A stretch of 60,652 bases of DNA from the NCBI GenBank assembly GCA_030527285.1, contig JAUNBC010000003.1, positions 48,118 through 108,769 on the forward strand, in the 5' to 3' direction. This DNA is from Bacillota bacterium (GTDB lineage Bacteria > Bacillota > Dehalobacteriia > UBA4068). The notes under the pieces are model-generated. The model saw only the letters and a program-made list of their open reading frames with translations, ran no database searches and was not told where the DNA came from. Below, piece after piece: positions 44,586 through 52,734 of the stretch; within the stretch, counting starts at the first letter, position 1; every line of letters begins with the position of its first letter. The position numbers and the translations under genes are program-made.

Positions 44586-45716
44586 TTACTTTGCGGTATA
44601 GGACTTGCTCCATTGATGCGCGCGCCAGAAACGCTGCTGATCGAGCGTAAAACTGCCTATACCCGGCACGTCGTCCTCTACCTTAATATAACCCTGTTCG
44701 TCCATGTAAATAAATGGCTCGATGACGTCATCGTTGCCGAACCAGTAATAGGATGAGAAGATATCCGCCGGCAGGGTAAAGCCTGGCAGCGAGGCGATAG
44801 CTAACTGCGCGCCGATACCGACGCCGCATTCCAGCATCCCGCCGCACCACAGCGCCACGCCATGCTGCTGGCAATAGTCATGGATCTTGCGTGATTCGGT
44901 CAGTCCCCCGTTGCGCCCCTGTTTGATATTGATGATGCGGCAGCTGCCCATATCGACCGCGCGTTTGCAATCATAAAATGATTCGATGCTCTCGTCGAGG
45001 CAGATCGGCGTATTGAGCTGTTTTTGCAATTCCGCCATTTCCGCTAAATAGCAGCCCTTGTAGGGTTGCTCGATCATCGCCAGATCGAATTGATCGAATT
45101 GGCGCAGATGTTCGAGATCCTTCGGCTCGTAGGCGCCATTGGCGTCCACCGTGATAATCATATCTGGATAGGCCTCGCGCACCCGCCGGATAACGTCGAT
45201 ATCCCAGCCGTGCTTGACTTTGAGCTTGATGCGTTGGAAGCCGAGCGGCATATCCACGGCCAGCGCCTCCATCAGCGCGTCTATCGAGGGCTTGATGCCG
45301 ACGCTGACGCCGCAGGCGATTTTTTTCTGCGTGCCGCCCAGCGCTCGGGATACAGAAATGCCGTTTGTTTTGCAATACGCATCCCAAACGGCGTTTTCTA
45401 ATGTAGCTTTAGCGCGCGGATTACCGTCCAGCGGAGCAAAAATGCGCTCGCTGACCTGATCCGGATGCTCGATATCGCCGGCGGCAAACAGCATCGGTAT
45501 CAGCAGCTCTTCCATCACCGCAACGTTGGTGAGATTAGTTTCCATACCGCTCATAATGCCCGGATAAGCTACAGATTCACCATAACCGCAGACTCCGTCC
45601 GTGGTCGTGACGCAGGCCAAAATGATCTCGCGATCCGCAAAAACCCCGTAGCTGATCTCCAACGGTATACGCATATTCAGCTTGATGCAATGCAGCGTAA
45701 TTTTATCGATCTTCAT
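44586..45716 (-). CDS. Enolase-superfamily enzyme, OSBS / N-acylamino acid racemase type
   Basis: A 376-residue member of the muconate-lactonising subgroup of the enolase superfamily. Catalytic and metal residues are visible: KLKVKHG (the K-x-K pair), VDANGAY (Asp), MIEQPY (Glu), LDESI (Asp), NIKQGRNGG (second catalytic Lys), and the barrel-end WCGGMLECGVG. This end motif is typical of o-succinylbenzoate synthases and N-succinyl/acylamino acid racemases. Because no menaquinone genes are nearby while a TRAP importer and an M20 hydrolase are, I favour an N-acylamino acid racemase or related epimerase. OSBS remains possible. The first gene after the regulator, with its promoter at 45774-45802. 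Confidence 0.83.
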   Translation of the reverse strand: MKIDKITLHCIKLNMRIPLEISYGVFADREIILACVTTTDGVCGYGESVAYPGIMSGMETNLTNVAVMEELLIPMLFAAGDIEHPDQVSERIFAPLDGNPRAKATLENAVWDAYCKTNGISVSRALGGTQKKIACGVSVGIKPSIDALMEALAVDMPLGFQRIKLKVKHGWDIDVIRRVREAYPDMIITVDANGAYEPKDLEHLRQFDQFDLAMIEQPYKGCYLAEMAELQKQLNTPICLDESIESFYDCKRAVDMGSCRIINIKQGRNGGLTESRKIHDYCQQHGVALWCGGMLECGVGIGAQLAIASLPGFTLPADIFSSYYWFGNDDVIEPFIYMDEQGYIKVEDDVPGIGSFTLDQQRFWRAHQWSKSYTAK

Positions 45717-45773
45717 AGCTCCACCAATCTTTCATATTGATACTGTCCAGCAGTGAAAAACGATCATAGCTGA

Positions 45774-45802
45774 ATTGTAGCATATCAATATTAGTTTCGG
45801 AA
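45774..45802 (-). promoter_or_regulatory. Promoter of the racemase-TRAP-peptidase operon
   Basis: Minus-strand extended -10 TGCTACAAT (TACAAT at 45774-45779), 17-nt spacer and weak TTCCGA (45797-45802). Confidence 0.5.
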
Positions 45803-45830
45803 TAGGTGAGCATCTGAAATGAAGTCGAAT

Positions 45831-45852
45831 ATTTTGGTCATTTGTCCAAAAT
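45831..45852. promoter_or_regulatory. 22-bp dyad, candidate operator
   Basis: ATTTTGG, 8 nt, CCAAAAT: a perfect dyad in the spacer between the PucR-like regulator and the operon it probably controls, about 28 nt upstream of the promoter -35. Confidence 0.45.
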
Positions 45853-45900
45853 GATGTTACTTTTTTGTATATTTAAGGCCAAAACAGGCCAGAAATTTAA

Positions 45901-47652
45901 TTAATCAGTTATCAGCTGCTGGCAAATGGTACAGGCGATCTGGATATTCAGCCAATCTTGTTCATCAGCAAAATCGACGCCGAGTATTTCTTCCATCCTT
46001 GTCACCCGATAATAGACTGTATTATGATGCAAATTCAGATCGCGCGCCGTGTTACGAATGTTTTTGTTGTTCAGTATATAGGCTTGCAGGGTTTGATAGA
46101 ATTCGCGGCTCTTTTCATCATCCCCGGTCGGCAGTCCGTGCAGGATATTGACCGCGTAATCGCGTATCAAGCCCTGCTCCAGCCGCAGCAGTATTTGCCA
46201 TATGCCTAATTCATCATAACAGACGGAACGGACGTTGTTAGCGCCCAGGGCGAGCATTTTCTGACATAAGCGCGCCTCCTCCACCGAGCGTTTGATATTG
46301 CTCAGCGAATGATGAACGCCGCCCTCGGCAATGTTGATGCTGTCATGCAGCTCCAATAGCTGCTCGCTGATGCGGCGGATGATTTTTTTTGCCGAAGTCT
46401 TGTTATTGTCGAAGCTGAAGATAATGTATATATCGTCCTCATGCGAAAAAACGATACCGCGTACTGCTGACCGGCGGAGCACGGTCACGATCTTCTGCAT
46501 CATCATGTCGGCAAAGGATTCGCGATGCAGCGGCGGCTGCTTATCCGGACTGTTGCCGCTAACGATCAGCACGCAGAAATCATCTTCGCTGTTCAATGAC
46601 AGTTGCTCGGCGTAGTGGATCGTTTTCGCGTCAGCCGGAGCGGTCAGCACCATCTCAAAGAACTTGTTGTAGCGGTCGCTGACGCGCTTGGTCGCGGCGT
46701 CCTGACGCATCCATTCCAGAGCTATCACCAGCGAGGCATAATTGACGATGATCTGTATTTGATTGAGCATCGTCGGCGTTTGCATATGTACGAGCAAAAA
46801 ACCCAGCAGACGGCCTTTGCCGGCTACCGGCGATACGGTGATATAACTATCGCCGTGGCTAAGGATGATCGGATCAAAGTTATCGTGAGCGTTGACCTTT
46901 TGCAGGAAGTCTTCGTTTAGGAATTGCGTCGGCAGCGCGTCGGTCTGCATGGGGTCGGTGCTGTATATCTGCTGGAAGAAAGCGTCGTAGAGCATGACGT
47001 CTTCACCGACCACCTTTTTCAGATAGTCGATAATGCCTTCAAAGCCGCCGTTATCCAGCAGTATATTGGTGAAGCTGCTCTGTATTTCTACCATTGCGGA
47101 TAGCTGGCTGATATAGAAATCCTTCTGCTTGATCAGCTTAGATTTATTTATGATCAGCGCCGCATGGTTGGCGGCGGCGCGCAGCAGATCTAAGTCGTCT
47201 TGGGTGAATTGCATGTCGTTGTGCAGATGATTATATACCGAAACCACGCCTACGGCTTGATCCTCGATCAACATGCAGCAGGTCATAGCCGAGCAGGGAT
47301 ATTTATGGCGCGTGGTCATCAAAGTGGGCTGTTGTTCGATATAGTCGGCAAATACCTTGGTGCTGTTCAGCGCTACGCAATCGCGGCGGACAAAGGATTT
47401 GCCGCTGATGCTTTCGCCCAAACGCAAATACGGCTGCTCGTCACGATATACCAGATTGCAGGAGGCGGACATGCGCAGCAGGTTTTTATCCTCCTCGTAC
47501 AGATACAGACCGCCCGCATCCACGCCGGGTATTACCGCAACGATCTCGTCAATGATGAATTGCAGTATCAGGTCGCTTTCCATGGTCGAGGTGATTTTTT
47601 TTGCCATCTCGATCAATAGTTGATAGGATTGCATTTTTTGCGCCATATCCAT
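45901..47652 (-). CDS. GAF-domain regulator with PucR/CdaR-type helix-turn-helix
   Basis: A 583-residue cytoplasmic transcription regulator. An N-terminal GAF domain (about 10-170, IPGVDAGGLYLYEEDKNLL) is followed by a coiled stretch and a second sensor-like region (about 200-320). A GGDEF-related CdaR central domain follows (about 340-480, SFADMMMQKIVTVL, then SLSNIKRSVEEAR). The C-terminal PucR-type HTH is at about 530-580 (NIRNTARDLNLHHNTVYYRV). Such regulators activate catabolic operons on sensing substrate. The gene is co-oriented with and directly upstream of the racemase-TRAP-M20 operon, which is its likely target. Start ATG 47652 has GGGGTG. Confidence 0.88.
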   Translation of the reverse strand: MDMAQKMQSYQLLIEMAKKITSTMESDLILQFIIDEIVAVIPGVDAGGLYLYEEDKNLLRMSASCNLVYRDEQPYLRLGESISGKSFVRRDCVALNSTKVFADYIEQQPTLMTTRHKYPCSAMTCCMLIEDQAVGVVSVYNHLHNDMQFTQDDLDLLRAAANHAALIINKSKLIKQKDFYISQLSAMVEIQSSFTNILLDNGGFEGIIDYLKKVVGEDVMLYDAFFQQIYSTDPMQTDALPTQFLNEDFLQKVNAHDNFDPIILSHGDSYITVSPVAGKGRLLGFLLVHMQTPTMLNQIQIIVNYASLVIALEWMRQDAATKRVSDRYNKFFEMVLTAPADAKTIHYAEQLSLNSEDDFCVLIVSGNSPDKQPPLHRESFADMMMQKIVTVLRRSAVRGIVFSHEDDIYIIFSFDNNKTSAKKIIRRISEQLLELHDSINIAEGGVHHSLSNIKRSVEEARLCQKMLALGANNVRSVCYDELGIWQILLRLEQGLIRDYAVNILHGLPTGDDEKSREFYQTLQAYILNNKNIRNTARDLNLHHNTVYYRVTRMEEILGVDFADEQDWLNIQIACTICQQLITD

Positions 47653-47758
47653 GCTATCACCCCACTAAGCTTTTATACGCGGCTGCTTTCCCCGCCCGGC
47701 GTCAAGTTTTAGAGGATCAACTGAATAAGCTCTACGCCTCTGATCGCCGACCGCCGCC

Positions 47759-47811
47759 GGCTTTGGGTTTCTCCGTTCGGGGTTTCGCCCCTCTCTCCGT
47801 AATCCAAAGCC
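47759..47811. other. Structured spacer element between two regulator genes
   Basis: GGCTTTGG (47759-47766) pairs with CCAAAGCC (47804-47811) and encloses GGGG-TTTCG-CCCC. The element sits between the marR stop and the PucR-like gene start and may act in termination or stability. It resembles a REP-type intergenic element but has no second copy here. Confidence 0.4.
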
Positions 47812-47870
47812 GCTTGCTCGAATCCGAGACTTTGGTCTGAAATGTTCAATTTGTTATTGCAATTTACGGT

Positions 47871-48284
47871 TTATTCTTCGTAAATTCGAGAGAGCAATTC
47901 TTTTAGTTTGATGAAATCCTCTTTACCCAGTTTTTGTTCGATTATTTCATTACCGCGTTCAGAGGCCGCCACCATATCGTCAAAAATATTCAAGGTTTTC
48001 GGGGTTATCTCGATCGAATTAGCCCGGCGGTCATTGGGTTTGGCTTTTCGTTTCAGCAGACCCTTTTGTTCCAGTCGATCTATGATGCCGGTAACGGTTG
48101 AGCTTTCAAGACCGAATTCCTTAGCGATATCAGAAGAAAGACAACCATTCTCAGTGATCAGGTATATTAAGATGCCATATTGCACCGGAGTGATATCTAA
48201 TGGCTGGAGTTCTTTTCGAAATACTTGTACTACCGTTTGTTGCCCTCGATGGAGGATATAGTTAATACAGTTTCTGATTTCCAT
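47871..48284 (-). CDS. MarR-family transcriptional regulator
   Basis: A 137-residue winged-helix repressor. The DNA-binding core is GCLSSDIAKEFGLESSTVTG, IIDRLEQKGLLKRKAKPNDR, with the wing residues NDRRAN. Dimerisation helices lie at both ends. ATG 48284 with AAGGATGG is preferred. A longer frame to 48347 lacks a site. It is divergent from the acyl-CoA dehydrogenase cluster and probably represses it in the absence of an acyl or aromatic ligand. A dyad suited to a MarR dimer lies in the divergent spacer at 48346-48363. Confidence 0.88.
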   Translation of the reverse strand: MEIRNCINYILHRGQQTVVQVFRKELQPLDITPVQYGILIYLITENGCLSSDIAKEFGLESSTVTGIIDRLEQKGLLKRKAKPNDRRANSIEITPKTLNIFDDMVAASERGNEIIEQKLGKEDFIKLKELLSRIYEE

Positions 48285-48345
48285 GATAAACCATCCTTTA
48301 TAATATTGTAGATATTGCGCAAGGACTCTCTGAGTTATAAGATGC

Positions 48346-48363
48346 ACTTAATTTGTCTTAAGT
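48346..48363. promoter_or_regulatory. Candidate MarR operator
   Basis: ACTTAA, 6 nt, TTAAGT dyad, nested inside a wider AAGGACT (48321-48327) / AGTCCTT (48361-48367) pair, upstream of the marR gene in the divergent spacer. Confidence 0.45.
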
Positions 48364-48504
48364 CCTTATCTGAAATATAGCCATTACTTATTTAGATATA
48401 TTCAGATTAGTTTGATTAACCAGTACATTTAATAATACAATATTTTTATGAAAATGGCAATAGATTAAGGAACGGAGCAGATAAATATTTTTTATAAAAA
48501 TATC

Positions 48505-48533
48505 TTGCATAATACTATTTTCTATGTTAGAAT
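48505..48533 (+). promoter_or_regulatory. Promoter of the acyl-CoA catabolic cluster
   Basis: TTGCAT (48505-48510), 17-nt spacer, TAGAAT (48528-48533). A leader of about 130 nt precedes the ATG at 48672. The surrounding 48285-48671 region is AT-rich and otherwise empty. Confidence 0.6.
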
Positions 48534-48671
48534 TTATCATGATATATAAATATGACGCTAACATTGTTGCCGCGATCCAGCTCTATATTTCATAATGAGA
48601 ATAATTCTCTTGCGGTATTTTGTAGAAGGTCATCATAAATTGATAGCTATATACACAGAGGAGGGCATGGA

Positions 48672-49817
48672 ATGTTTTTGACAGGGGAACAACAAATGCT
48701 GCGAAAAGCCGTAAGAGAATATGTGGAGAAGGAAGTAGCTCCACATGCGGCTGAATGGGATGAGGCAGATATTTGCCCGGTAGAATGCTTTGCCGAGATG
48801 GGGCAATTGGGTGTTATCGGAGTTTTTGTCCCCGAGGAGTTGGGCGGGGTCGGTTGCGGGTATTTGGAGCGAGCGATCTGTTTAGAAGAAATCAGCCGTC
48901 ACAGCGCTGGATTGGGAATAGCGGTCATGACTCATCATTTGGGTCTTTCCGCTATTTTGGATTCCGGTAGTGAAGAGCAAAAGCGCAAATATATTCCCCA
49001 ACTGGCTACAGGCGAAAAGATTTGCGGACTATCGGTAACCGAGCCTGGCGGCGGGTCGGATTTTATGGGACAAGTATCCACGGCCGAGCGGCATGGAAAT
49101 GATTGGCTGATAAATGGCCGTAAGTGTTTCATAACCAATTCCCATATTTCTGACGTGGACATTTGGACGGTGCGCAGTGGTGTAAACGAAAAAGGACGAC
49201 CTGAACTGACCGCTTTCATAATCGAAAAGGATACACCTGGGCATAAAGCAGGCCGTAAGGAAAAGAAAATTGGCCTTAGAGGGTCTGTTACAGGCGAAAT
49301 TATTTGTGATAATGTTTGCTTACCGGATAGCGCTGTTTTAGGCGCGGTGGGCAGCGGAGCGAAAATTGGTATGAGCGCCATCAGCGAAGTTGGACGCAGC
49401 GGAATGGCAGCGATTTGTCTCGGTATTATTCGAGGCTGCTTGGAAGAAGGAATAAAATTTGCTAATGAGAGGATTATCTACGGCAAACCCCTTGCCAAAT
49501 TGCAATCCGCTCAATTTATCATCGGAGAAGTACGCACCGCCTATGAAGCAGCCCGACTTATGGTCTATCATGCCGCAGAACTGAAAGACCGGGGAGAGCC
49601 CTGTGCTACGGAAATTGCTATGGCAAAACTGTTTGCTTCTGAGGAAGCGGTTAAAGCAGCGAAAAACGTCATGGATCTGATGGGCGCTTACGGTTGCATA
49701 AACGAATACCCGATAGGTCGGTTTTTGCGCGATGCATTGGCTGCTATTCCATCCGGCGGGACCTCGCATATTCATAAGCTCGTAGTAAGCGGCGCGGCCT
49801 TAAAAGAAAGTCTCTAA
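48672..49817 (+). CDS. Acyl-CoA dehydrogenase/reductase with non-canonical active site
   Basis: FAD-dependent enzyme of 381 residues with the three acyl-CoA dehydrogenase domains: helical (1-120, LTGEQQMLRKAVREYVEKE), beta barrel (LSVTEPGGGSDF, KCFITNS) and C-terminal helical (GKPLAKLQSAQFIIGE). The usual catalytic Glu in YEGT is absent: the loop reads IPSGGTSHIH. The helix-G position used by isovaleryl-CoA dehydrogenase also appears to be Gly (SEVGRSGM). A Ser-Gly-Gly loop is, from memory, also found in CaiA-type reductases. It may oxidise or reduce a special acyl-CoA, with EtfBA directly downstream as electron partner. Start ATG 48672 has GAGGAGGG upstream. First gene of the cluster. Confidence 0.88.
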   Translation: MFLTGEQQMLRKAVREYVEKEVAPHAAEWDEADICPVECFAEMGQLGVIGVFVPEELGGVGCGYLERAICLEEISRHSAGLGIAVMTHHLGLSAILDSGSEEQKRKYIPQLATGEKICGLSVTEPGGGSDFMGQVSTAERHGNDWLINGRKCFITNSHISDVDIWTVRSGVNEKGRPELTAFIIEKDTPGHKAGRKEKKIGLRGSVTGEIICDNVCLPDSAVLGAVGSGAKIGMSAISEVGRSGMAAICLGIIRGCLEEGIKFANERIIYGKPLAKLQSAQFIIGEVRTAYEAARLMVYHAAELKDRGEPCATEIAMAKLFASEEAVKAAKNVMDLMGAYGCINEYPIGRFLRDALAAIPSGGTSHIHKLVVSGAALKESL

Positions 49818-49882
49818 TAATTGATTGAGTATTGTAGATATTTGTATGTGATTCAGATATATGTAGAAAAGAGGATGGAAGT

Positions 49883-50695
49883 GTGCGCATAGCAGTTTGC
49901 ATTAAAGCGGTTCCAGACCCGCGCGAAGCACAATCGGTAACCATTGATCCCATAAAAAAGACCTTACGCAGAGAAGCGTCTGTGAGTGTGATCAATCCCT
50001 TGGACCGGAATGCATTGGAAGCTGCCCTGCGGTTACGAGAAGCCCATGGCGGTGAGGTAAGCGTTTTTTCTATGACGCTGCCTGCTGCCGAACCGATTCT
50101 ACGGGAAGCGCTGGCTATGGGAGCGGATCGTGCTTATTTGCTATCTGACCGTGCTTTTGCCGGAAGCGACACGTTGGTTACAGCCCAGATTTTGGCCAAA
50201 GCATTATGTCTTGCTGCGGAATCTGTGAACTGGGACTTACTGCTCTTTGGTAGCTATAGCTCCGATGGCGGAACCTCGCAGGTGCCGGCGCAGGTAGGAG
50301 AGATATTAGGAATACCTCATTATCATTTTTTGCACCAGCTTAGTTATGAAGATGAGCGATTTGAGTTTGCTTTCGCAAACGGCAACGGGGTTTTTCTTTG
50401 GCAAGCTATGCCTCCTGTTCTTTTGTCCGTATCGCGTGAATTGAACAAGCCCCGCTATATATCTTTACCCGGGATAATGAAGGCTAAAAAGAAGAAGATC
50501 ATCCTTTGGGATGCCGAGGCATTGAGTATCGTCCCGGCTGACGTCGGTCTGCTTGGCTCACCCACCCAAAGCGGCGACTTACACCAGATCATACATTCTC
50601 GCCATGGTGAGGTGCTGGACGGGGATATCCATGCCCAAGTCGAAAAAGTTCTAAATAAGCTGGTAGCATTGGGATCGTTCCCGGGAGGGAGATGA
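49883..50695 (+). CDS. etfB: Electron transfer flavoprotein beta subunit
   Basis: A 270-residue subunit that binds AMP or FAD and docks to the acyl-CoA dehydrogenase. The N-terminus RIAVCIKAVPDPREAQ, the recognition region NPLDRNALEAALRLRE and GSYSSDGGTSQVPAQVGE are characteristic. Start GTG 49883 has GAGG 8 nt upstream. It is followed at 6 nt by etfA. The ordinary form or an electron-bifurcating partner role cannot be decided by eye. Confidence 0.93.
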   Translation: MRIAVCIKAVPDPREAQSVTIDPIKKTLRREASVSVINPLDRNALEAALRLREAHGGEVSVFSMTLPAAEPILREALAMGADRAYLLSDRAFAGSDTLVTAQILAKALCLAAESVNWDLLLFGSYSSDGGTSQVPAQVGEILGIPHYHFLHQLSYEDERFEFAFANGNGVFLWQAMPPVLLSVSRELNKPRYISLPGIMKAKKKKIILWDAEALSIVPADVGLLGSPTQSGDLHQIIHSRHGEVLDGDIHAQVEKVLNKLVALGSFPGGR

Positions 50696-50701
50696 ATTAT
50701 C

Positions 50702-51700
50702 ATGGAAAAACAGGCTAAAGAGATTTGGGTATACTGTTGGTCTGATGGTGATAGTTGGTCATTGACCTCCGTGAGTTTATTAGCTAAAGCTCGCGAAATG
50801 GTTGGCAATAGTTCCAACTGGCGGGTTTGCAGCTTGCTCTTTACTGCGAAGACTAATGTAGCGTTATCCCAATTGGCAATGGGATGGGATCATCTCTATG
50901 TCTTTCAAGGGGCATCATTGGCGATTCCGGATCACTTGCTTTTTGCCGACCTGCTTACTCCTTTGATCCAAGAAAAGCAGCCGGAAATATTGCTCCTGCC
51001 CGTGGAGAATTTCACTAGTGTATTAGGGGCTACTCTGGGAGCAAGGATGAAAACAGGTACTATTGCTCATGCCGTAGATGTCAGTCTGGCAGAAAATGGT
51101 AATTTAACAGCAAAGATACCGGCTTATGGCGGCGAATATTTGGGGGATATCATTTGTCCTCATCATCGCCCTCAGATTTGTTGCGTAAGAGTACCCGCCC
51201 AGCCTTTGACGCAGAATATGACTGCCGGAACATTCAGCGTTACGCCTGTTGATGATAAAAGAAATGCGGTCAGCTATTGTCTGGGTAGCGCTACGATCGC
51301 TCAGACGCACGACAAGATAGAGGAAGCAAAACTGATTATTTGCGGTGGACGAGGAGTCGGCAGTTCGGAAAATTGGCAAATACTGGAAGAAGTGGCTGGA
51401 TTGCTGGGCGGCACGGTAGCTTGTACCAGAGCGCCCATCGACGAGGGCTGGGCAGCCGGAGAGCATATGATGATCGGTACGTCCGGTAAATATGTTGCGC
51501 CCCAAGTCTATTTAGGTTTTGGCGTTTCCGGAATGGCTCATCATACGTGCGGCATTCAGGAAGCGGGCACGGTTTTCCAGATAAATAACGATAAGAATGC
51601 CCTATCTCTCAGCCAGGCGGATTATGCGATTCCAGCTGATGTGGAGTTGTTTTTGCCGGTTTTGCGTGATGCTATTCAGCAAAGGCGGAACGAAAAGTAG
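50702..51700 (+). CDS. etfA: Electron transfer flavoprotein alpha subunit
   Basis: A 332-residue subunit with the FAD-binding C-terminal domain: GGRGVGSSENWQILEEVAG, TRAPIDEGWAAGE, GTSGKYVAPQVYLGFGVSG and INNDKNA. No N-terminal ferredoxin domain is present, unlike CarE-type EtfA. With EtfB it shuttles electrons between the adjacent acyl-CoA dehydrogenase/reductase and the respiratory chain or ferredoxin/NADH. Start ATG 50702 follows GGGAGGGAG. Confidence 0.93.
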   Translation: MEKQAKEIWVYCWSDGDSWSLTSVSLLAKAREMVGNSSNWRVCSLLFTAKTNVALSQLAMGWDHLYVFQGASLAIPDHLLFADLLTPLIQEKQPEILLLPVENFTSVLGATLGARMKTGTIAHAVDVSLAENGNLTAKIPAYGGEYLGDIICPHHRPQICCVRVPAQPLTQNMTAGTFSVTPVDDKRNAVSYCLGSATIAQTHDKIEEAKLIICGGRGVGSSENWQILEEVAGLLGGTVACTRAPIDEGWAAGEHMMIGTSGKYVAPQVYLGFGVSGMAHHTCGIQEAGTVFQINNDKNALSLSQADYAIPADVELFLPVLRDAIQQRRNEK

Positions 51701-51871
51701 TTTGCAAAAGAGCCGCGGATCAAGAAGGAAGGGAGGTTTTGTTTAATCCAAATAAATGTATTAAGAAAACCAAGTACGACGGCTTGGAACTAAATAGCTG
51801 TTTGAGCCAGCTAAATAACCCTATTATTATGCAAGCGCGAAGCAGCTGTTAATCTGAAGGGAGTGAGTAAC

Positions 51872-52660
51872 ATGTCAACCATTCTATATGAAAAACAAGA
51901 TCAAATTGCAATCATCACCATGAACCGACCGGAAAAACGCAATGCGATCAATGTGGCCATGATTGGGGATATTTGCGAAGCGTTGACCAAGGCTGCGGCT
52001 GATCCTGAGGTGGATCTGGTCATCATCGCCGGAGCAGGGGAAAAATCCTTTACTGCTGGTTTTGATCTGAAAGAGGCGGTTGAGGTAGATACTGATGATC
52101 CTCAGCAGACACGAGAGGGTGCGTTGAGCGAATCCCGGCTTTTCCAACAGATTTTGTATTTTCCCAAGCCGACCATTGCTCAGGTGCAGGGATATTGCAT
52201 CGGCGCCGGCAATTGGATAGCTATGGCCTGCGATATGATCGTGGCTTCAGACGACGCCACTTTCGGTCAGCCGGAAATACTGCTGGGCTTCTCCCCGGAA
52301 TTCCCCATCGAAATGTGGAAAATGCCCTACAATAAGATGAATGAATGGCTCTTTACTGGCAAGTATTATACGGTTCAGGAAATGGAACAAATGGGCGTGG
52401 TCAATCAAGTCGTACCCTTCGCTGATCTGTCTCAGGCCACTTTGGCTTTGGCGGAGCAGGTTCTTAAGGTAGAGCGCGGAACCATGCGTTACATGAAGCA
52501 TACTATCAGCCAGTGCTTTGATCTCCGCGGGATGCGCAATACCATGAACTTTGCGCCGGAAGTGTTTATTCAAGCTTTGCTGTATCGTCAAAAAACGCTG
52601 GCTGAGGAGTTTAACGCCAATGTTAAAAGCGTCGGCCTTACTGGTGCGCTAAAAAAATAA
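51872..52660 (+). CDS. Enoyl-CoA hydratase/isomerase family protein, copy 1
   Basis: Crotonase-fold protein of 262 residues. The oxyanion loop is AGEKSFTAGFDLKE and the second glycine segment QGYCIGAGNWIAMACD. In rat enoyl-CoA hydratase this segment carries the first catalytic Glu (GGGCELA). Here that position is Trp115. The second Glu is kept (FGQPEILLG). The reaction is therefore uncertain: hydratase on an unusual enoyl-CoA, isomerase or hydrolase. It is paralogous to the gene at 55793, sharing a nearly identical segment LAEQVLKVERGTMRY. Start ATG 51872 has AAGGGAG. The preceding 170-nt gap has a 36-codon frame of doubtful value. Confidence 0.87.
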   Translation: MSTILYEKQDQIAIITMNRPEKRNAINVAMIGDICEALTKAAADPEVDLVIIAGAGEKSFTAGFDLKEAVEVDTDDPQQTREGALSESRLFQQILYFPKPTIAQVQGYCIGAGNWIAMACDMIVASDDATFGQPEILLGFSPEFPIEMWKMPYNKMNEWLFTGKYYTVQEMEQMGVVNQVVPFADLSQATLALAEQVLKVERGTMRYMKHTISQCFDLRGMRNTMNFAPEVFIQALLYRQKTLAEEFNANVKSVGLTGALKK

Positions 52661-52734
52661 GGTTCTCTTTTACCGGTTGGTTTTTTCGGTCAAGGTATAT
52701 TATCCGTCAACACAAAAAATGGAGGTATATTATA

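Noticed and set aside
51739..51849. 36-codon TTG-started frame between etfA and the first crotonase gene, ending in Ser-Ser-Cys
   Set aside because: GGGAGG is only 2 nt before the TTG and the translation matches no ferredoxin or other small family that I recognise.
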